NCBI RefSeq assembly: GCF_002556545.1
Contig: NZ_CP022685.1
Span: 7,294,001 to 7,358,000, forward strand
From: Streptomyces formicae
GTDB lineage: Bacteria > Actinomycetota > Actinomycetes > Streptomycetales > Streptomycetaceae
Direction: 5' to 3'
Length of the DNA stretch: 64,000 nt
The notes under the pieces were generated by a model. It did not search any database, was not told the DNA's origin, and was given only the letters and a program-made list of their open reading frames with translations. A program made the translations under genes and the position numbers. Positions 1-12,505 of the stretch are shown here, in pieces. Each line of letters starts with the position of its first letter. Position 1 is the first letter of the stretch.

Positions 1-681
1 GTGCCCGGCGGGCGCATGTACCGCACGGGCGACCTGGCGCGCTGGACGCCCGAGGGGCGACTGGAGTTCGCCGGGCGCGCCGACACCCAGGTGAAGGTGC
101 GCGGCTTCCGCATCGAGCCCGGCGAGGTCGAGACGGTGCTCCTGGCCCAGCCGGGCGTCGGGCACGCCGCGGTCGTCGTCCGCGAGGACAGGCCGGGCGA
201 CCGGCGGCTCGTCGCCTACGTGGTGCCGGGCAGCGGCCGCGCGACCGACGAGGTCGACACGGCGCGGCTCACCGACGCGCTGGCCGAACAGCTTCCTGGG
301 CACATGGTGCCTTCGGCCGTCGTCGTACTCGGCGCGCTGCCGCTGACCGTCAACGGCAAGCTGGACCGCAGCGCGCTCCCGGCCCCCGGGCACGCCACCG
401 TGGCGGGCGGCCGCGAGCCGCGCACGGAGCGGGAGCGCGCCCTGTGCGGGCTCTTCGCCGAGGTGCTCGGGGTGCCCGAGGTCACCGTCGACGACAGCTT
501 CTTCGCGCTCGGCGGCGACAGCCTCCTGAGCATGCGGCTCGCGGGCCGGATCCGCGCCTCGCTCGGCGTGGAACTCCCGCTGCCGCTGCTGTTCAAGCAC
601 CCCACGGTGGCCTCCCTCGCACCACACCTGCCGGGCTCGGACGCGCCGCCGCAGCGTCCCCGGCTGAGGCGGATGCGCTGA
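1..681 (+). CDS. NRPS, C-terminal fragment (end of A domain plus PCP), 5' end outside window
   Basis: Open from the left edge, so only the C-terminal 226 residues are seen. The A8 loop ([14 protein letters not shown], about residues 31-44) and A10 lysine motif (NGKLDR, about 118) end an adenylation domain. A carrier domain follows with the phosphopantetheine serine at about residue 174 in LGGDSLL. The A-domain specificity residues lie upstream and cannot be read. The GGDS form, rather than GGHS, is the type usually found before epimerization domains, yet none follows: the protein stops about 50 residues later in a short basic tail. The next NRPS gene starts 59 nt downstream in another frame. 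This protein should hand its peptide to that gene's first condensation domain. Confidence 0.93.
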   Translation: MPGGRMYRTGDLARWTPEGRLEFAGRADTQVKVRGFRIEPGEVETVLLAQPGVGHAAVVVREDRPGDRRLVAYVVPGSGRATDEVDTARLTDALAEQLPGHMVPSAVVVLGALPLTVNGKLDRSALPAPGHATVAGGREPRTERERALCGLFAEVLGVPEVTVDDSFFALGGDSLLSMRLAGRIRASLGVELPLPLLFKHPTVASLAPHLPGSDAPPQRPRLRRMR

Positions 682-740
682 CCCGAGGCCCCGGCCGCCC
701 GCCGCCGCCCCACCCCGCCGCACCACCGAGGAGAACCTGA

Positions 741-3700
741 GTGATCCCCCTTTCGTTCGCGCAGCGGAGGCTGTGGCTCACCGGGCAGCTGGAGGGCCGC
801 TCGGCGACGTACAACATCCCGCTCGGCCTGCGCCTGTCGGGCACCGTGGACCGCGCGGCTCTCGTGGCGGCGCTGCGGGACGTCGTGGGGCGGCACGAGA
901 GCCTGCGCACGGTGATCGGGCGGACCGGCGGCGAGCCCTGCCAGGTGATCGTCGACGTCGACGAGGCGCGCGAACTCCTCACCGACCTGACGGGCGCCGG
1001 AACCCTCGGTGACGCCGAACTGGCCACCTCGCTCGCTGAGTTCGTCGGTTACGAGTTCGACCTGTCGGCGGAGGTGCCGCTGCGCGCGTGGCTGTGCCGT
1101 ACCGGGCCCGACGAGCACGTACTGACCCTGGTGGTGCATCACATCGCCGCCGACGGCTGGTCGTTGGGCGTCCTGTTGCGCGATCTCGGTACCGCGTACG
1201 GGGCACGGCTCGACGGGCGCGCCCCGCAGTGGGAACCGCTGCCGGTGCAGTACGCGGACTACACCCTGTGGCAGCGCGAGCTGCTCGGCGACGAGGACGA
1301 CCCGGAGAGCCTCGCCGCACGCCAGCTCGCCTTCTGGCGCGAGCGCCTGGCCGGGGCGCCCGAGGAACTGGCCCTGCCCACCGACAGGCCCCGGCCGCCC
1401 GTCGCGAGCCGCCGGGGCGCCACCGTGCCCCTCACGATCGGGCCCGAGCTGCACGGCCGCGTCGCCGCGCTCGCCCAGGACCTCGGCGCCAGCGTCTTCA
1501 TGGTGCTGCGCGCCGGGCTCGCGGCCCTCCTCTCGCGCCTCGGGGCGGGCGACGACATCCCCATCGGCACCCCGGTCGCGGGCCGCACCGACGAGGCGCT
1601 GCACGACCTGGTGGGCTGCTTCGTCAACACCCTGGTGCTGCGCGCCGACACGAGCGGCGACCCCTCGTTCGCCGAGCTCGTGGAGCGCGTGCGGGACGCG
1701 GACCTGGCGGCGCTCGCGCACCAGGACGTGCCGTTCGAGCGCCTGGTGGAGGCGCTGAACCCGACGCGGTCGCTCGCCCGCCACCCGCTGTTCCAAGTGA
1801 TGTTCGCCTTCGAGAAGTTCACCGGAACGCTGCCGCCGCTGGGGGGCCTCGCCGCCGAGCCCGTACCGCTGGGTCTCACCACCGCCCACTTCGACCTCTC
1901 CTTCGACCTCACCGAACGGCACGACGGCACCGGGGCGGCGGCCGGGCTCACCGGCACCCTCGGCTACGCCACCGACCTGTTCACCGCCGACACCGCCCGG
2001 TCCGTCGCCGCACGCTGTGTGCGCCTGCTCGCGGCCGCCGTACGGCATCCGGAGCAGCCGGTCTCCGCCCTCGACCTGCTCGACCCGGCCGAGCGCGACC
2101 GGCTCCTGACCGAGGCGCGCGGCGACCACGACCCCGCCGCACGGCCGACGACGGTGACGCGCCTGTTCGCCGGGCGCGTGGCCCGCCACCCCGACGCGAC
2201 CGCCGTCGTCCACGGCGACACCGCACTCACCTACCGCGACCTGGACACCCTCTCCGACCGGCTCGCGGACCGTCTGCGCGCCCACGGGGCGGGGCCCGAG
2301 CGGCTTGTCGCCGTCCGCATGGACCGCTCCGCCGATCTCGTCGTGACCCTCCTCGCGGTCGTCAAGACCGGCGCGGGCTACGTCCCCCTCGAACGCGCCA
2401 CGCCCGCCGCGCGGACCCGCTTCATCCTCACCGACACGCGTGCCGCGCTGCTGCTCACCGACGACGTCACCGGTCTCCCGGCCGACCTGGACGTCCCCGT
2501 GCTGGACGTCACCGCGCCCCACGAGGAGCCCGCCGCCGGACAGGCTCCGCCGCCCGCCGACATCCACCCCGGCACCACCCTCTACGTGATGTACACGTCC
2601 GGCTCGACCGGCCGCCCCAAGGGCGTGGTCACACCGCACGCGGCCGTCGCGGCGTTCGCCTCGCACCGGCGCTGGCTGGCGGAGGGCGGCCTGGACGGGG
2701 TCCTGTTCCACGCCAACCACGCCTTCGACGCCTCCACGTACGAGCTGTGGGTGACGCTCGCGCACGGCGGCCGCGTGGTCGTCGCGCCGCCGGGCCCGCT
2801 GGACGGCGGCGCGGTCGCCGAGCACGCCGCCCGGCACGGACTCACCCACGTCCATGTGACCGCGGGCCTCTTCCGCGTCTGGGCCGAGGACGACCCGGCG
2901 ATCTTCAAGGGCCTGCGGGAGGTGACGACCGGCGGCGACGTCGTCTCCGCCGCGGGGGTCCGCGAGGTGCTGCGCGCCTGCCCCGGCACCGTGGTCACGG
3001 CCGCGTACGGGCCCACGGAGACCACCGCCTTCACGACCCTCAGCACCTTCGCCGCGGACTCGGACCCGGACGACGTCCCGAACACGGTGCCGATCGGCCG
3101 CCCGATGGACGACATGCGCGCCTACGTCCTCGACCGGCGCCTCGCGCTCGTCCCGCCCGGCGTGGTCGGCGAACTCCATCTGGCGGGCCCGGGGCTCGCC
3201 CGTGGCTACGCGAACCGGCCGGGACTGACGGCGGAGCGCTTCGTGGCGGATCCGTACGCCGCCGCGTACGGAGTGCCGGGGGAGCGCATGTACCGCACGG
3301 GCGACCTGGCGCGCCGACTGCCCGACGGACAGCTGGAGTTCGCGGGGCGCGTCGACGACCAGGTCAAGGTGCGCGGCTTCCGCGTCGAACTGGGCGAGGT
3401 CGAGACCGCGCTGCTCGGCCACCCCGCCGTCGCCCGCGCGGTCGCCGCCACCAAGGCGGACGCCTCCGGGGACAAGCGCCTGATCGGGTATGTGGTTCCG
3501 GCGCGCGAAGGCGAGGGCGAGAGTGAGGGCGAGGGGGAGGGAAGGGCCGGGCGTGACGGCGGCGGCGCTCCGGTGGCGCTCGACACCGAGGCCGTCCACC
3601 GCTACGTCCGCGCCGTCCTGCCCGACCACGCGGTCCCGTCCGCCGTCGTACGGCTCGACGCACTGCCCCTCACCGCGAACGGCAAGCTCGACCGGGCGGC

Positions 3701-6700
3701 GCTCCCCGACCCCGATCCCGTGGCGGGCGGCGGAGGCCGCGCCCCGCGCACCCCGCGCGAACACGCCCTGTGCGCCCTGTTCGCCGAGGTCCTCGGCCTG
3801 CCCGAGGTGACGGTCGACGACAACTTCTTCGCGCTGGGCGGCCACTCGCTGCTCGCGACCCGGCTGGTCGGCCGGATCCGGTCCGCACTCGGCGTGGAGC
3901 TGGGCATCGCCCAGCTGTTCGCGGCGCAGACCGTGGCGGAGCTGGCCCGCGAACTCCGCGACCGCCCGGACGACGGCGGTCCGGCACGCCCGGCCGTACG
4001 CGCGGTGACCCCGCGGCCCGAGCGGCTCCCGCTCTCCTCGGCCCAGCGGCGCCTGTGGTTCGTCGGCGAGCTGGCGGGCCGGTCCGCCACGTACAACATC
4101 CCGGTGACCGCCCGGCTGACGGGCCCGGTCGACAGGGCCGCCGTCGCGGCGGCGCTGCGGGACGTCGCCGCCCGGCACGAGAGCCTGCGGACGGTCGTCG
4201 CACGCGCCGGGGACGAGCCCTTCCAACGGGTGCTCGACATGACCGAGGTGGGCGAGCTGCTCGCGTCGGACACGCCTGACGACGACGGCCCTGACGACGT
4301 GTGGGCCCGAGCGGCCGGGTACGAGTTCGACCTGTCGGCGGAGGCGCCGCTGCGCGCCTGGCTGTGCCGTACCGGCACGGACGAGCACGTCCTCGCCCTG
4401 GTGGTGCACCACATCGCGGCCGACGGCTGGTCGATGGGCACGCTGCTGCGCGATCTCGGTACGGCGTACGAGGCGCGGCGCGACGGGCACGCCCCGGACT
4501 GGGAGCCCCTGCCGGTGCAGTACGCGGACTACGCGCTGTGGCAGCGGGAGCTGCTCGGCGACGAGGACGACCCGGGCAGCCTGGCCGCACGCCAACTCGA
4601 CTTCTGGCGCGGTGAGTTGGGCGACATCCCCGAGGAGATCGCGCTGCCGTCCGACAGGCCACGGCCCGCCGTGGCGAGCGGGCGCGGCGGCGCGGTCCCG
4701 CTGAGGCTGTCCGCCGCGACGCACGCACGGCTCGCGGAGATCGCGCGGGACGCGGGCGCGAGCGTCTTCATGACCGTGCAGGCGGCCGTCGCGGCGCTCC
4801 TCGCGCGACTCGGCGCCGGGACCGACGTGCCGCTGGGCGCGGCGGTGGCGGGGCGCACGGACGACGGCCTCGAGGGCATCGTCGGGTTCTTCGTGAACAC
4901 GCTGGTGCTGCGCACCGACGTGTCGGGTGACCCGGGCTTCAGGGAGCTGGTGGGGCGGGTGCGGGCCGCCGACCTGGCGGCGTTCGCGCATCAGGACGTG
5001 CCCTTCGAGCAGTTGGTGGAGACCCTCAACCCGACGCGGACCGCCGCGCGCCACCCGCTCTTCCAGGTCATGCTCGGCTTCCAACACGGCGTGGGGCAGC
5101 CGGAGTTGCGCCTGCCGGGGGTGGCCGTGGAGCACGTCGCGCCCGCGCAGGACGCGGCCAAGTTCGACCTCACCTTCGACCTCACCGAACAATTCACCGC
5201 CGACGGCACCCCCGCCGGACTCGACGGCAGCCTCGGCTACGCCGCCGACCTCTTCGACCACGCCACCGCCGACCGCCTCGCCGACCGCCTGCGCCGCCTC
5301 GTCGAAGCCGCCGTGCGCACTCCGGAGCTGCGGCTCGGTGCCCTCGACATCCTGGGGCGCGACGAGCGTGCCCGGCTGCTCGCCGACGCCGAAGGGGCCG
5401 GTCAGGACCTCCCCGCCACCGACGTGGCCCACCTCTTCGCGCGGCGGGTCCGCGCCGCCCCCGGCGCGACGGCGGTCGTCGACGCCGACGGCACCGAGCT
5501 GACGTACGCCGAACTCGACGCCCGAGCCGAGCGGTTCGCGCGGCGCCTGGCCGCTGCGGGCGTGCGGGCCGAGCGGCCGGTGGCCGTCCTCATGGAACGC
5601 TCGGCGGACCTGATCGTCGCGCTGCTCGGGATCGTGAAGGCCGGTGGCGCCTATGTGCCGCTCGACGGCAGATGGCCGCGCTCGCGGCTCGACTTCATCC
5701 TCCGGGACACGGGGGCGACCGTGCTCGTCACGGACGGTTCCGTACAGGAACTGCCCGCCGCCGACGAGGGGTTGGTGCACATCCGCACCGACGAGGAAGC
5801 GGACCGGCGCGTCCCGCCGGGCTCGGCGCACGGCAGTGACGGCGTCGGCGTCGGCCCCGACGGGCTGATGTACGTGATGTACACCTCCGGCTCGACCGGG
5901 CGGCCCAAGGGTGTCGCCGTCACCCACCGGGGCGTCCTGGGCCTGGCCGCCGACCGGCGGTTCGGCGCGGACGCGCACCGGCGTGTGCTGTTCCACTCGG
6001 CGCACGTCTTCGACGCGTCCACGTACGAGATCTGGGCGCCACTGCTCGGCGGCGGCACCGTCGTGGTGGCCCCGCCCGGTGAGCTGAACCCGGCCGGTCT
6101 GGAACGGGCCACGGGGGAACGGGGCGTCACGGCGCTCTTCCTCACCATCGGGCTCTTCCGCGTCCTCGCCGAGGAGGCGCCCGGCTGCTTCGCCGGACTG
6201 CGCGAGGTGTGGACGGGCGGCGAGCTGGTTCCCTCGGTGGTCGTCGGGCGTGTCCTGCGGGCCTGCCGGAACACCCGCGTGATCGACGTCTACGGGCCCA
6301 CGGAGACGACGACCTTCGCCACCTGCGACGCCGTCGAGGAGGCCGACCTCGCGGTGGTCTCGCCGCCCATCGGCAGGCCGATGGACGGCACCCGCGCCTA
6401 TGTGCTCGACGCGGGCCTCGGCCTGGTGCCGCCGGGCGCGGTGGGGGAGCTGTACATCGCGGGCGCGGGCCTGGCGCGCGGCTACACGCGGCGCCCCGCG
6501 CTCACGGCGGAGCGCTTCGTCGCGGATCCGTACGCCGCCTCGTACGGCGCTCCAGGTGAACGCATGTACCGCACGGGCGACGTGGCGCGCTGGACGGCCG
6601 ACGGGCGCCTCGACTTCGTCGGGCGCGTCGACACCCAGGTGAAGGTGCGCGGCTTCCGCGTCGAGCTCGGCGAGGTCGAGACGGCGCTCCTCGCCCACCC

Positions 6701-9700
6701 CGGCATCGCGCAGGCGGCGGCCGTCGTCCGCGAGGACAGGCCCGGCGACCGGCGGCTCGTCGGCTACGCCGTGCCCGCCCCCGGCGTGCCGAAGGAGAGT
6801 GTCGAGGACGCGGATCCCGCCGTGCTGACCGGCGGACTACTGCCCGACTACATGCTCCCTTCGGCCGTCGTCGCCCTCGACGCGCTGCCGCTCACCGTGA
6901 CCGGCAAGCTCGACAGGAACGCCCTGCCCGCACCGGAGTTGACGCGCGCGGCGACGGGCCGTGCGCCGCGCACGCCGCACGAGAAGGCGCTCTGCGAGAT
7001 CTTCGCCGACGTCCTGGGCGTGCCCTCGGTCACCGTCGACGACGACTTCTTCCAGCTGGGCGGCCACTCGCTGCTCGCCACCCGCCTGGTCAGCCGGGTG
7101 CGCTCCACGCTCGACGTCGAGCTGCGCGTCCACGCGCTCTTCGACCACCCCACCGTCGCCGCGCTGGCCCGGCGGCTCCAGGGCGGCGACGCGGTGCGCC
7201 CGGCGCTCGGCACCCGGGCCCGGCCGGACCGGCTTCCGCTCTCGTACGCCCAGCAACGGCTGTGGTTCATCGGCGAGTTGGCGGGACCCTCGGCGACGTA
7301 CAACATCCCGATGGCCCTGCGGCTGACCGGTGACGTGGACGCCACGGCCCTCTCGGTGGCGCTGCGGGACGTGGTCGCCCGGCATGAGAGCCTGCGGACG
7401 GTCTTCCCCGCGTCGGCCGACGGCGTGCCCCACCAGCGGGTATGCGCGGCCGACGAGGTGGGCGACCTGCTCGCGGTGGTGCCGGTGGCCCCGGACGACC
7501 TGCGCCGCGAACTGTCCGCCCGCGCCGATCTCCCTTTCGACCTCAGCTCCGAAATCCCTTTGAGGGCATGGCTGTTCAGGGTCGCGCCGCGCGAGAGTGT
7601 GCTGCTGCTCGTGGTGCACCACATCGCCGGTGACGGCTGGTCGGTGGGGCCGCTGGCACGCGACCTCGGCACGGCGTACGCGGCACGGCACGACGGTCGC
7701 GCCCCGCGGTGGGAGCCGCTCCCGGTGCAGTACGCGGACTACGCGCTGTGGCAGCGGGAGCTGCTCGGTGACGAGAGCGACCCGCAGAGCCTGCTCTCCG
7801 AGCAACTCGCGTACTGGAAAGAGGAGTTGCGCGATCTTCCCGAGGAGTTGGCGCTGCCGCTCGACCGGGCGCGGCCCGCCGGGATGAGCGGCCGGGGCGG
7901 CACGGTCCCGCTGCGCCTCTCCGTCGATACGCACGCCCGGCTCGCGCAGGTCGCGCGGGACACCGGAGCGAGCGTGTTCATGGTGGTGCGCGCCGGTCTC
8001 GCGGCGCTGCTCGCGCGACTCGGTGCCGGTGCCGACGTGCCCATCGGCACGGCGGTCGCGGGGCGCGTGGACGAGGGCATGGACGATCTGGTCGGGTTCT
8101 TCGTGAACACGCTGGTGCTGCGGGCGGACGTGTCCGGGGACCCGGAGTTCCGCGATCTCGTGGCCCGGGTGCGGGCGACCGACCTGGCCGCGTTCGCCCA
8201 CCAGGACGTGCCGTTCGAGCAGCTGGTCGAGGCGCTCAACCCCGCGCGGACGCTCGCCAGGCATCCGCTGTTCCAGGTCATGCTCACCCTGCAGAACGCC
8301 GCCCGCGAACCGTTGGAGCTGCCGGGCCTGCGCGTCGACCCGGTGGAGCCGGGGGCGACGGCGGCCAAGTTCGACCTCTCCTTCGACCTCACGGAACGGT
8401 TCGGCGCCGACGGAAGCCCGGCGGGCGTCGAGGGCGGCCTCACCTACGCCACCGACCTGTTCGACCGGGCCACGGCCCAGGCGACCGCGGACCGCTTCGT
8501 GCGGCTGCTCGACGCGGTCACCCGTGACCCCGCCGTGCGCGTGGCGGACGTGGACCTGCTCACGGCGGACGAACGCGCCCGTCTCACGGCCCAGGGCGAC
8601 GGCGGCTCCCTCGCGAGCGCGCGCGGCCACGAGGAGGGTGTCGCCGCGCTCTTCGAGGCGCAGGCCGCGCTGACCCCGGAGGCGACCGCCGTCATCTGCG
8701 AGGACACAAGCCTGACGTACGCGCGGCTCAACGCCGACGCCAACCGCGTCGCGCACCGCCTCATCGACGGGGGCGTGGGGCCCGAGGACGTCGTCGCCGT
8801 CGTCATGGAGCGCTCGGCGGGGCTCGTCGCGGCTGTGCTCGCGGTGCTGAAGGCGGGCGCCGCGTTCCTGCCCGTGGAGCCTCATCTGCCCGCGGAACGG
8901 GTGCGGTTCATGTTCGACGACGCCCGGCCGTCCTGCGTGCTGACCCGGTCGTCGGTGGCGGGGCCCGTGCCGGACACCGGCCTGCCGCGCATCGACGTGG
9001 ACGCGATCACGCGCGACGGGCCGACGGGAGATGACGCGGGTCCGGACGACGGCGACCCGGGCGACCCCATCGACGCGGACCGCGTCCGCCCGCTGCGGCA
9101 GGACCACCCGGCGTACGTCATCTTCACGTCGGGATCCACCGGCCGTCCCAAGGGCGTCGTCGTCCCGCAGCGCGGCATCGCGGGCCGGCTCCGGTGGATG
9201 CGTGAACGCTCCCCGCTGACCGGTGATGACCGTGCCCTCCTCAAGACACCGGCGAGCTTCGACGCGTTCGTGCCCGAGCTCCTCGGGCCGCTGATCGACG
9301 GCGCCGCACTGGTGGTGGCGCGGCCCGAGGGACACCGCGACCCGGCCTACCTCGCGCGGCTCGTCCGCGATCTGCGGGTGACCACGGCGACCTTCGTGCC
9401 GTCGATGCTCCAGGCGTTCCTCGACACCCCCGAGGCGGCCGAGTGCCACGCGCTGCGCCGCGTCCTGAGCGGCGGCGAGGCCCTCCCGCGCCGGACGGTC
9501 ACCGCGTTCGCCGCCACGCTCGACGCCTCCCTGACCAACTGCTACGGGCCCGCCGAGGCGTCGGTGGACGTGGTCACCGGCGACTGCCGCGCCGACGGCC
9601 CGCAGGACGGCGGGCCCGTGCCGATCGGGGCTCCGGTGGCGGGCACGCGCGTGTACGTCCTCGACCGGCGGCTCGGCCTCGTGCCGCCCGGTGTGGTGGG

Positions 9701-11357
9701 GGAGCTGTACGTGGCGGGCGCGCAGTTGGCGCGCGGCTACGCACGCCGTCCCGGACTCACGGCCGAGCGGTTCGTGCCGGATCCGCACGCCGTTTCGTAC
9801 GGCGCCTTTGGCGAACGCATGTACCGGACGGGCGATCTGGCGCGCAGGCTGCCCGACGGCCGCATCGAGTTCGTGGGACGCGTGGACGACCAGGTCAAGG
9901 TGCGCGGCTTCCGGATCGAGCCCGGTGAGGTCGAGGCGGCGCTGCTCGGGCACCCCGACGTGGCACAGGCCAGTGTGATCGTGCGCGCTGACGGGCCGGA
10001 GGGCGACGCGCTGCTCGTCGGGTACGTCGTGCCCGGGCCCGGCGCGGTGTGCGAGCCCGCCGCGCTCAGGGACCACGCGCGGGCCGCGCTGCCCGAGCAC
10101 ATGGTGCCCGGCGCCGTCGTCGTCCTCGCCGAACTGCCCCGTACGGACGGGGGGAAGATCGACCGGCGGCGGCTGCCCGCGCCCGACCTCACCGCGTCCT
10201 CGCGGGGCCGCGAGCCGCGCACCGCCCGCGAACAGGCCCTGTGCGGACTCTTCGCCGAGATCCTCGGCCTGCCCGCCGTCACGATCGACGACAGCTTCTT
10301 CGACCTCGGCGGGCACTCCTTGCTCGCCGCGCGCCTGGTCAGCAGGATCCGGTCCGTACTGGGCGCCGAAGCGGGCGTGCGCACGCTGTTCGAGGCGCCC
10401 ACGGTCGAGGCGCTCGCCCGGCGGCTCGCGGGCAGTCCGCCGTCGCGCGGCGCGCTCGACGTGCTGCTTCCCCTGCGCGAGGTGGACCCGGAGCCGGGGC
10501 GGGACGGCGAGGCTCCGCTGTTCTGCGTGCACCCGGGCGCGGGGCTCAGCTGGTGCTACGCGGGCCTGCTGCGGCACATCGCGCCCGACGTGCCCGTCTA
10601 CGGCCTTCAGGCGCGCCTCCTGTCCGAGGGCGGCGAGGCACCCGCCTCGCTCGCGGACATGGCGCGCGACTACGCCGCACGGATCCGCGAGGTCAGGAAG
10701 AGCGGACCGTACCGGCTGCTCGGCTGGTCCATGGGCGGCACGCTCGCCCACGCGGTCGCCACCCGGCTCCAGGCGGAGGGCGAGGAGGTCGAGCTGCTTG
10801 CGCTCCTGGACGCCAGACTCGCCTCGGGAGGCACGGTTTCCGGGACCGAGGGGGCAGAAGCGGCCGACAGTTCGGGCAGAGTTCCGAAGGGGACGAAGGG
10901 CAGTGTCGATGCCCTCCGCGAAGGTTTGCGCGAGCTCGGCCACGACGTCGACACCGGCGAGGGCGCGGCAGCCGCCCTCGGTGTCGCCGAAGCGGCCCGT
11001 TTCCTGCTGCGCAACGACCCCGAGTTCGCCGGGATGGAGGAGAGCACCGCGCGGGCGATGGTCGAACTGACGCTGGCGGGCGAGCGGCTCGCGCGAAGTC
11101 ACCGCCCGGACGTCTTCCGCGGGGACGTACTGTTCTTCGAACCGCGTGACGACGATGCCGACGCCGTCACACCCTCACCGGCGCGGGCCTTCGCCTCCCA
11201 TGTGGACGGGCGGACGGTCACGTATCGAATCGACTGTACGCACAAGGAGATGATGCAGCCCGAGCCGCTGCGCGACATCGCGGCGAGGGTCTCGCACCAC
11301 CTCCGGACGAAGGGACGGAACAACAAGGTGCTGCCCGACGCGGTGGGTGCGCGATGA
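741..11357 (+). CDS. Three-module terminal NRPS: C-A-PCP, C-A-PCP, C-A-PCP-TE
   Basis: A 3538-residue terminal assembly-line enzyme. Condensation motifs HHIAADGW or HHIAGDGW lie near residues 131, 1223 and 2293. Adenylation cores ([10 protein letters not shown]) lie near 618, 1714 and 2795, and carrier serines (LGGHS) near 1032, 2106 and 3190. A type I thioesterase follows from about 3257, with nucleophile motif GWSMGG near 3328 and probable catalytic His in CTHKEMMQ near 3500. No epimerization or methylation domain is present. The GTG start is fixed by GAGGAG at 728-733 and an in-frame stop directly before it, so the protein begins at the C1 motif with no N-terminal docking segment. A Glu/Gly-rich insert (about residues 922-940) separates A8 from A10 in module 1. 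Its end overlaps dpgA by 4 nt. Confidence 0.96.
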   Translation: MIPLSFAQRRLWLTGQLEGRSATYNIPLGLRLSGTVDRAALVAALRDVVGRHESLRTVIGRTGGEPCQVIVDVDEARELLTDLTGAGTLGDAELATSLAEFVGYEFDLSAEVPLRAWLCRTGPDEHVLTLVVHHIAADGWSLGVLLRDLGTAYGARLDGRAPQWEPLPVQYADYTLWQRELLGDEDDPESLAARQLAFWRERLAGAPEELALPTDRPRPPVASRRGATVPLTIGPELHGRVAALAQDLGASVFMVLRAGLAALLSRLGAGDDIPIGTPVAGRTDEALHDLVGCFVNTLVLRADTSGDPSFAELVERVRDADLAALAHQDVPFERLVEALNPTRSLARHPLFQVMFAFEKFTGTLPPLGGLAAEPVPLGLTTAHFDLSFDLTERHDGTGAAAGLTGTLGYATDLFTADTARSVAARCVRLLAAAVRHPEQPVSALDLLDPAERDRLLTEARGDHDPAARPTTVTRLFAGRVARHPDATAVVHGDTALTYRDLDTLSDRLADRLRAHGAGPERLVAVRMDRSADLVVTLLAVVKTGAGYVPLERATPAARTRFILTDTRAALLLTDDVTGLPADLDVPVLDVTAPHEEPAAGQAPPPADIHPGTTLYVMYTSGSTGRPKGVVTPHAAVAAFASHRRWLAEGGLDGVLFHANHAFDASTYELWVTLAHGGRVVVAPPGPLDGGAVAEHAARHGLTHVHVTAGLFRVWAEDDPAIFKGLREVTTGGDVVSAAGVREVLRACPGTVVTAAYGPTETTAFTTLSTFAADSDPDDVPNTVPIGRPMDDMRAYVLDRRLALVPPGVVGELHLAGPGLARGYANRPGLTAERFVADPYAAAYGVPGERMYRTGDLARRLPDGQLEFAGRVDDQVKVRGFRVELGEVETALLGHPAVARAVAATKADASGDKRLIGYVVPAREGEGESEGEGEGRAGRDGGGAPVALDTEAVHRYVRAVLPDHAVPSAVVRLDALPLTANGKLDRAALPDPDPVAGGGGRAPRTPREHALCALFAEVLGLPEVTVDDNFFALGGHSLLATRLVGRIRSALGVELGIAQLFAAQTVAELARELRDRPDDGGPARPAVRAVTPRPERLPLSSAQRRLWFVGELAGRSATYNIPVTARLTGPVDRAAVAAALRDVAARHESLRTVVARAGDEPFQRVLDMTEVGELLASDTPDDDGPDDVWARAAGYEFDLSAEAPLRAWLCRTGTDEHVLALVVHHIAADGWSMGTLLRDLGTAYEARRDGHAPDWEPLPVQYADYALWQRELLGDEDDPGSLAARQLDFWRGELGDIPEEIALPSDRPRPAVASGRGGAVPLRLSAATHARLAEIARDAGASVFMTVQAAVAALLARLGAGTDVPLGAAVAGRTDDGLEGIVGFFVNTLVLRTDVSGDPGFRELVGRVRAADLAAFAHQDVPFEQLVETLNPTRTAARHPLFQVMLGFQHGVGQPELRLPGVAVEHVAPAQDAAKFDLTFDLTEQFTADGTPAGLDGSLGYAADLFDHATADRLADRLRRLVEAAVRTPELRLGALDILGRDERARLLADAEGAGQDLPATDVAHLFARRVRAAPGATAVVDADGTELTYAELDARAERFARRLAAAGVRAERPVAVLMERSADLIVALLGIVKAGGAYVPLDGRWPRSRLDFILRDTGATVLVTDGSVQELPAADEGLVHIRTDEEADRRVPPGSAHGSDGVGVGPDGLMYVMYTSGSTGRPKGVAVTHRGVLGLAADRRFGADAHRRVLFHSAHVFDASTYEIWAPLLGGGTVVVAPPGELNPAGLERATGERGVTALFLTIGLFRVLAEEAPGCFAGLREVWTGGELVPSVVVGRVLRACRNTRVIDVYGPTETTTFATCDAVEEADLAVVSPPIGRPMDGTRAYVLDAGLGLVPPGAVGELYIAGAGLARGYTRRPALTAERFVADPYAASYGAPGERMYRTGDVARWTADGRLDFVGRVDTQVKVRGFRVELGEVETALLAHPGIAQAAAVVREDRPGDRRLVGYAVPAPGVPKESVEDADPAVLTGGLLPDYMLPSAVVALDALPLTVTGKLDRNALPAPELTRAATGRAPRTPHEKALCEIFADVLGVPSVTVDDDFFQLGGHSLLATRLVSRVRSTLDVELRVHALFDHPTVAALARRLQGGDAVRPALGTRARPDRLPLSYAQQRLWFIGELAGPSATYNIPMALRLTGDVDATALSVALRDVVARHESLRTVFPASADGVPHQRVCAADEVGDLLAVVPVAPDDLRRELSARADLPFDLSSEIPLRAWLFRVAPRESVLLLVVHHIAGDGWSVGPLARDLGTAYAARHDGRAPRWEPLPVQYADYALWQRELLGDESDPQSLLSEQLAYWKEELRDLPEELALPLDRARPAGMSGRGGTVPLRLSVDTHARLAQVARDTGASVFMVVRAGLAALLARLGAGADVPIGTAVAGRVDEGMDDLVGFFVNTLVLRADVSGDPEFRDLVARVRATDLAAFAHQDVPFEQLVEALNPARTLARHPLFQVMLTLQNAAREPLELPGLRVDPVEPGATAAKFDLSFDLTERFGADGSPAGVEGGLTYATDLFDRATAQATADRFVRLLDAVTRDPAVRVADVDLLTADERARLTAQGDGGSLASARGHEEGVAALFEAQAALTPEATAVICEDTSLTYARLNADANRVAHRLIDGGVGPEDVVAVVMERSAGLVAAVLAVLKAGAAFLPVEPHLPAERVRFMFDDARPSCVLTRSSVAGPVPDTGLPRIDVDAITRDGPTGDDAGPDDGDPGDPIDADRVRPLRQDHPAYVIFTSGSTGRPKGVVVPQRGIAGRLRWMRERSPLTGDDRALLKTPASFDAFVPELLGPLIDGAALVVARPEGHRDPAYLARLVRDLRVTTATFVPSMLQAFLDTPEAAECHALRRVLSGGEALPRRTVTAFAATLDASLTNCYGPAEASVDVVTGDCRADGPQDGGPVPIGAPVAGTRVYVLDRRLGLVPPGVVGELYVAGAQLARGYARRPGLTAERFVPDPHAVSYGAFGERMYRTGDLARRLPDGRIEFVGRVDDQVKVRGFRIEPGEVEAALLGHPDVAQASVIVRADGPEGDALLVGYVVPGPGAVCEPAALRDHARAALPEHMVPGAVVVLAELPRTDGGKIDRRRLPAPDLTASSRGREPRTAREQALCGLFAEILGLPAVTIDDSFFDLGGHSLLAARLVSRIRSVLGAEAGVRTLFEAPTVEALARRLAGSPPSRGALDVLLPLREVDPEPGRDGEAPLFCVHPGAGLSWCYAGLLRHIAPDVPVYGLQARLLSEGGEAPASLADMARDYAARIREVRKSGPYRLLGWSMGGTLAHAVATRLQAEGEEVELLALLDARLASGGTVSGTEGAEAADSSGRVPKGTKGSVDALREGLRELGHDVDTGEGAAAALGVAEAARFLLRNDPEFAGMEESTARAMVELTLAGERLARSHRPDVFRGDVLFFEPRDDDADAVTPSPARAFASHVDGRTVTYRIDCTHKEMMQPEPLRDIAARVSHHLRTKGRNNKVLPDAVGAR

Positions 11358-12484
11358 ACGCCACGACTCTCCCAGGCACGGCTCCTCCCGGCACGGCCCC
11401 CACGGGTCTGCTGGCCGGAGCGAGGGCCCGCATCCTCGACGTGGCGACCGCCACGCCACCCCACTCCTACTCCCAGACCGACGTCCTGGACCTCTACGGC
11501 ATCACGGACCCCCGCATCCGGTCGCTCTTCACCAACAGCGCGATAGAACGCCGCAACCTGACGATTCCGCCCGCCGACCCCGCGACCGGCGGGCCGCGCG
11601 TGGAGACGCAGGGCGAACTCCTCGCCAAGCACCGCGAATCCGGCATATCCATGGGGGTCGAGGCCCTGGAGAACTGCCTGAAGAAGCTCGGCGCCTCCGT
11701 CGACGACATCGGCTATCTGATGTGCGTGACCAGCACCGGATTCCTCACCCCCGGCTTCTCCGCGCGCGTCATCCGCGAGATGGGCCTGCCGCGCACCTGC
11801 TCCCGCGCCGACATCGTCGGCATGGGCTGCAACGCGGGCCTCAACGCCCTGACCGGCGTGGCGGGGTGGGCCGGCGCGCACCCGGGGCAGCTCGCCATCA
11901 TGCTGTGCGTCGAGGCGTGCTCGGCCGCGTACGTCTTCGACGACACGATGCGCAGCGCCGTCGTGAACAGCCTGTTCGGCGACGGCGCGGCGGCGGTGGC
12001 GGTGCGGGCGGACGAGCCGGGCGCGGGCGGTGCGGGCGGTGCGGGTCCGCAGATCCTGAAGTTCTCCTCGCTGCTGATCCCCGAGGCCCTCGACGCGATG
12101 CGGTACGACTGGGACGACGCGCAGGGCAAGTTCAGCTTCTTCCTCGACCGTGACGTCCCCTACGTCGTCGGCGCCCACGCCGAGCAGGTCGTGGACGGCC
12201 TGCTCGCCGGTACCGGAGTCCGCCGCACCGACATCGCGCAGTGGATCGTGCACTCCGGCGGGAAGAAGGTCATCGACTCCGTCATGGTCAACCTCGGCCT
12301 GACGCGGCACGACCTGCGGCACACGGTGAGCGTGCTGCGCGACCACGGCAACCTCTCCAGCGGTTCCTTCCTCTTCTCCTATCGACGGCTCCTGGACGAA
12401 GGCGTGGTGCGCCCCGGCGACCACGGCGTCCTGATGACCATGGGCCCGGGCTCGACCATCGAAACCGCGCTCGTGCGGTGGTGA
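11354..12484 (+). CDS. dpgA: 3,5-dihydroxyphenylacetyl-CoA synthase, type III polyketide synthase DpgA
   Basis: A 376-residue chalcone-synthase-fold enzyme. In the Dpg pathway DpgA condenses four malonyl-CoA units into the carbon skeleton of 3,5-dihydroxyphenylacetyl-CoA. The type III PKS triad is visible: Cys159 in GMGCNAG, His300 in VHSGGKK and Asn333 in HGNLSSG, with the spacing of the chalcone synthase family. The C-terminal [10 protein letters not shown] motif is also typical. The ATG overlaps the NRPS stop in an ATGA junction, which suggests translational coupling of precursor supply to the assembly line. dpgB and dpgC follow directly, which separates this gene from flavolin-type (RppA) synthases. 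Confidence 0.95.
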   Translation: MNATTLPGTAPPGTAPTGLLAGARARILDVATATPPHSYSQTDVLDLYGITDPRIRSLFTNSAIERRNLTIPPADPATGGPRVETQGELLAKHRESGISMGVEALENCLKKLGASVDDIGYLMCVTSTGFLTPGFSARVIREMGLPRTCSRADIVGMGCNAGLNALTGVAGWAGAHPGQLAIMLCVEACSAAYVFDDTMRSAVVNSLFGDGAAAVAVRADEPGAGGAGGAGPQILKFSSLLIPEALDAMRYDWDDAQGKFSFFLDRDVPYVVGAHAEQVVDGLLAGTGVRRTDIAQWIVHSGGKKVIDSVMVNLGLTRHDLRHTVSVLRDHGNLSSGSFLFSYRRLLDEGVVRPGDHGVLMTMGPGSTIETALVRW

Positions 12485-12505
12485 CATGGATGGATGTGAA
12501 AGACA

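Noticed and set aside
216..6698. 2160-residue open frame on the - strand opposite the NRPS
   Set aside because: An antisense shadow of high-GC coding: Arg/Gly/Val/His-rich, no domain, and all NRPS motifs read on the + strand.
6837..11102. 1421-residue - strand frame opposite the third NRPS module
   Set aside because: Same kind of GC shadow, with no recognisable motif and no ribosome site.
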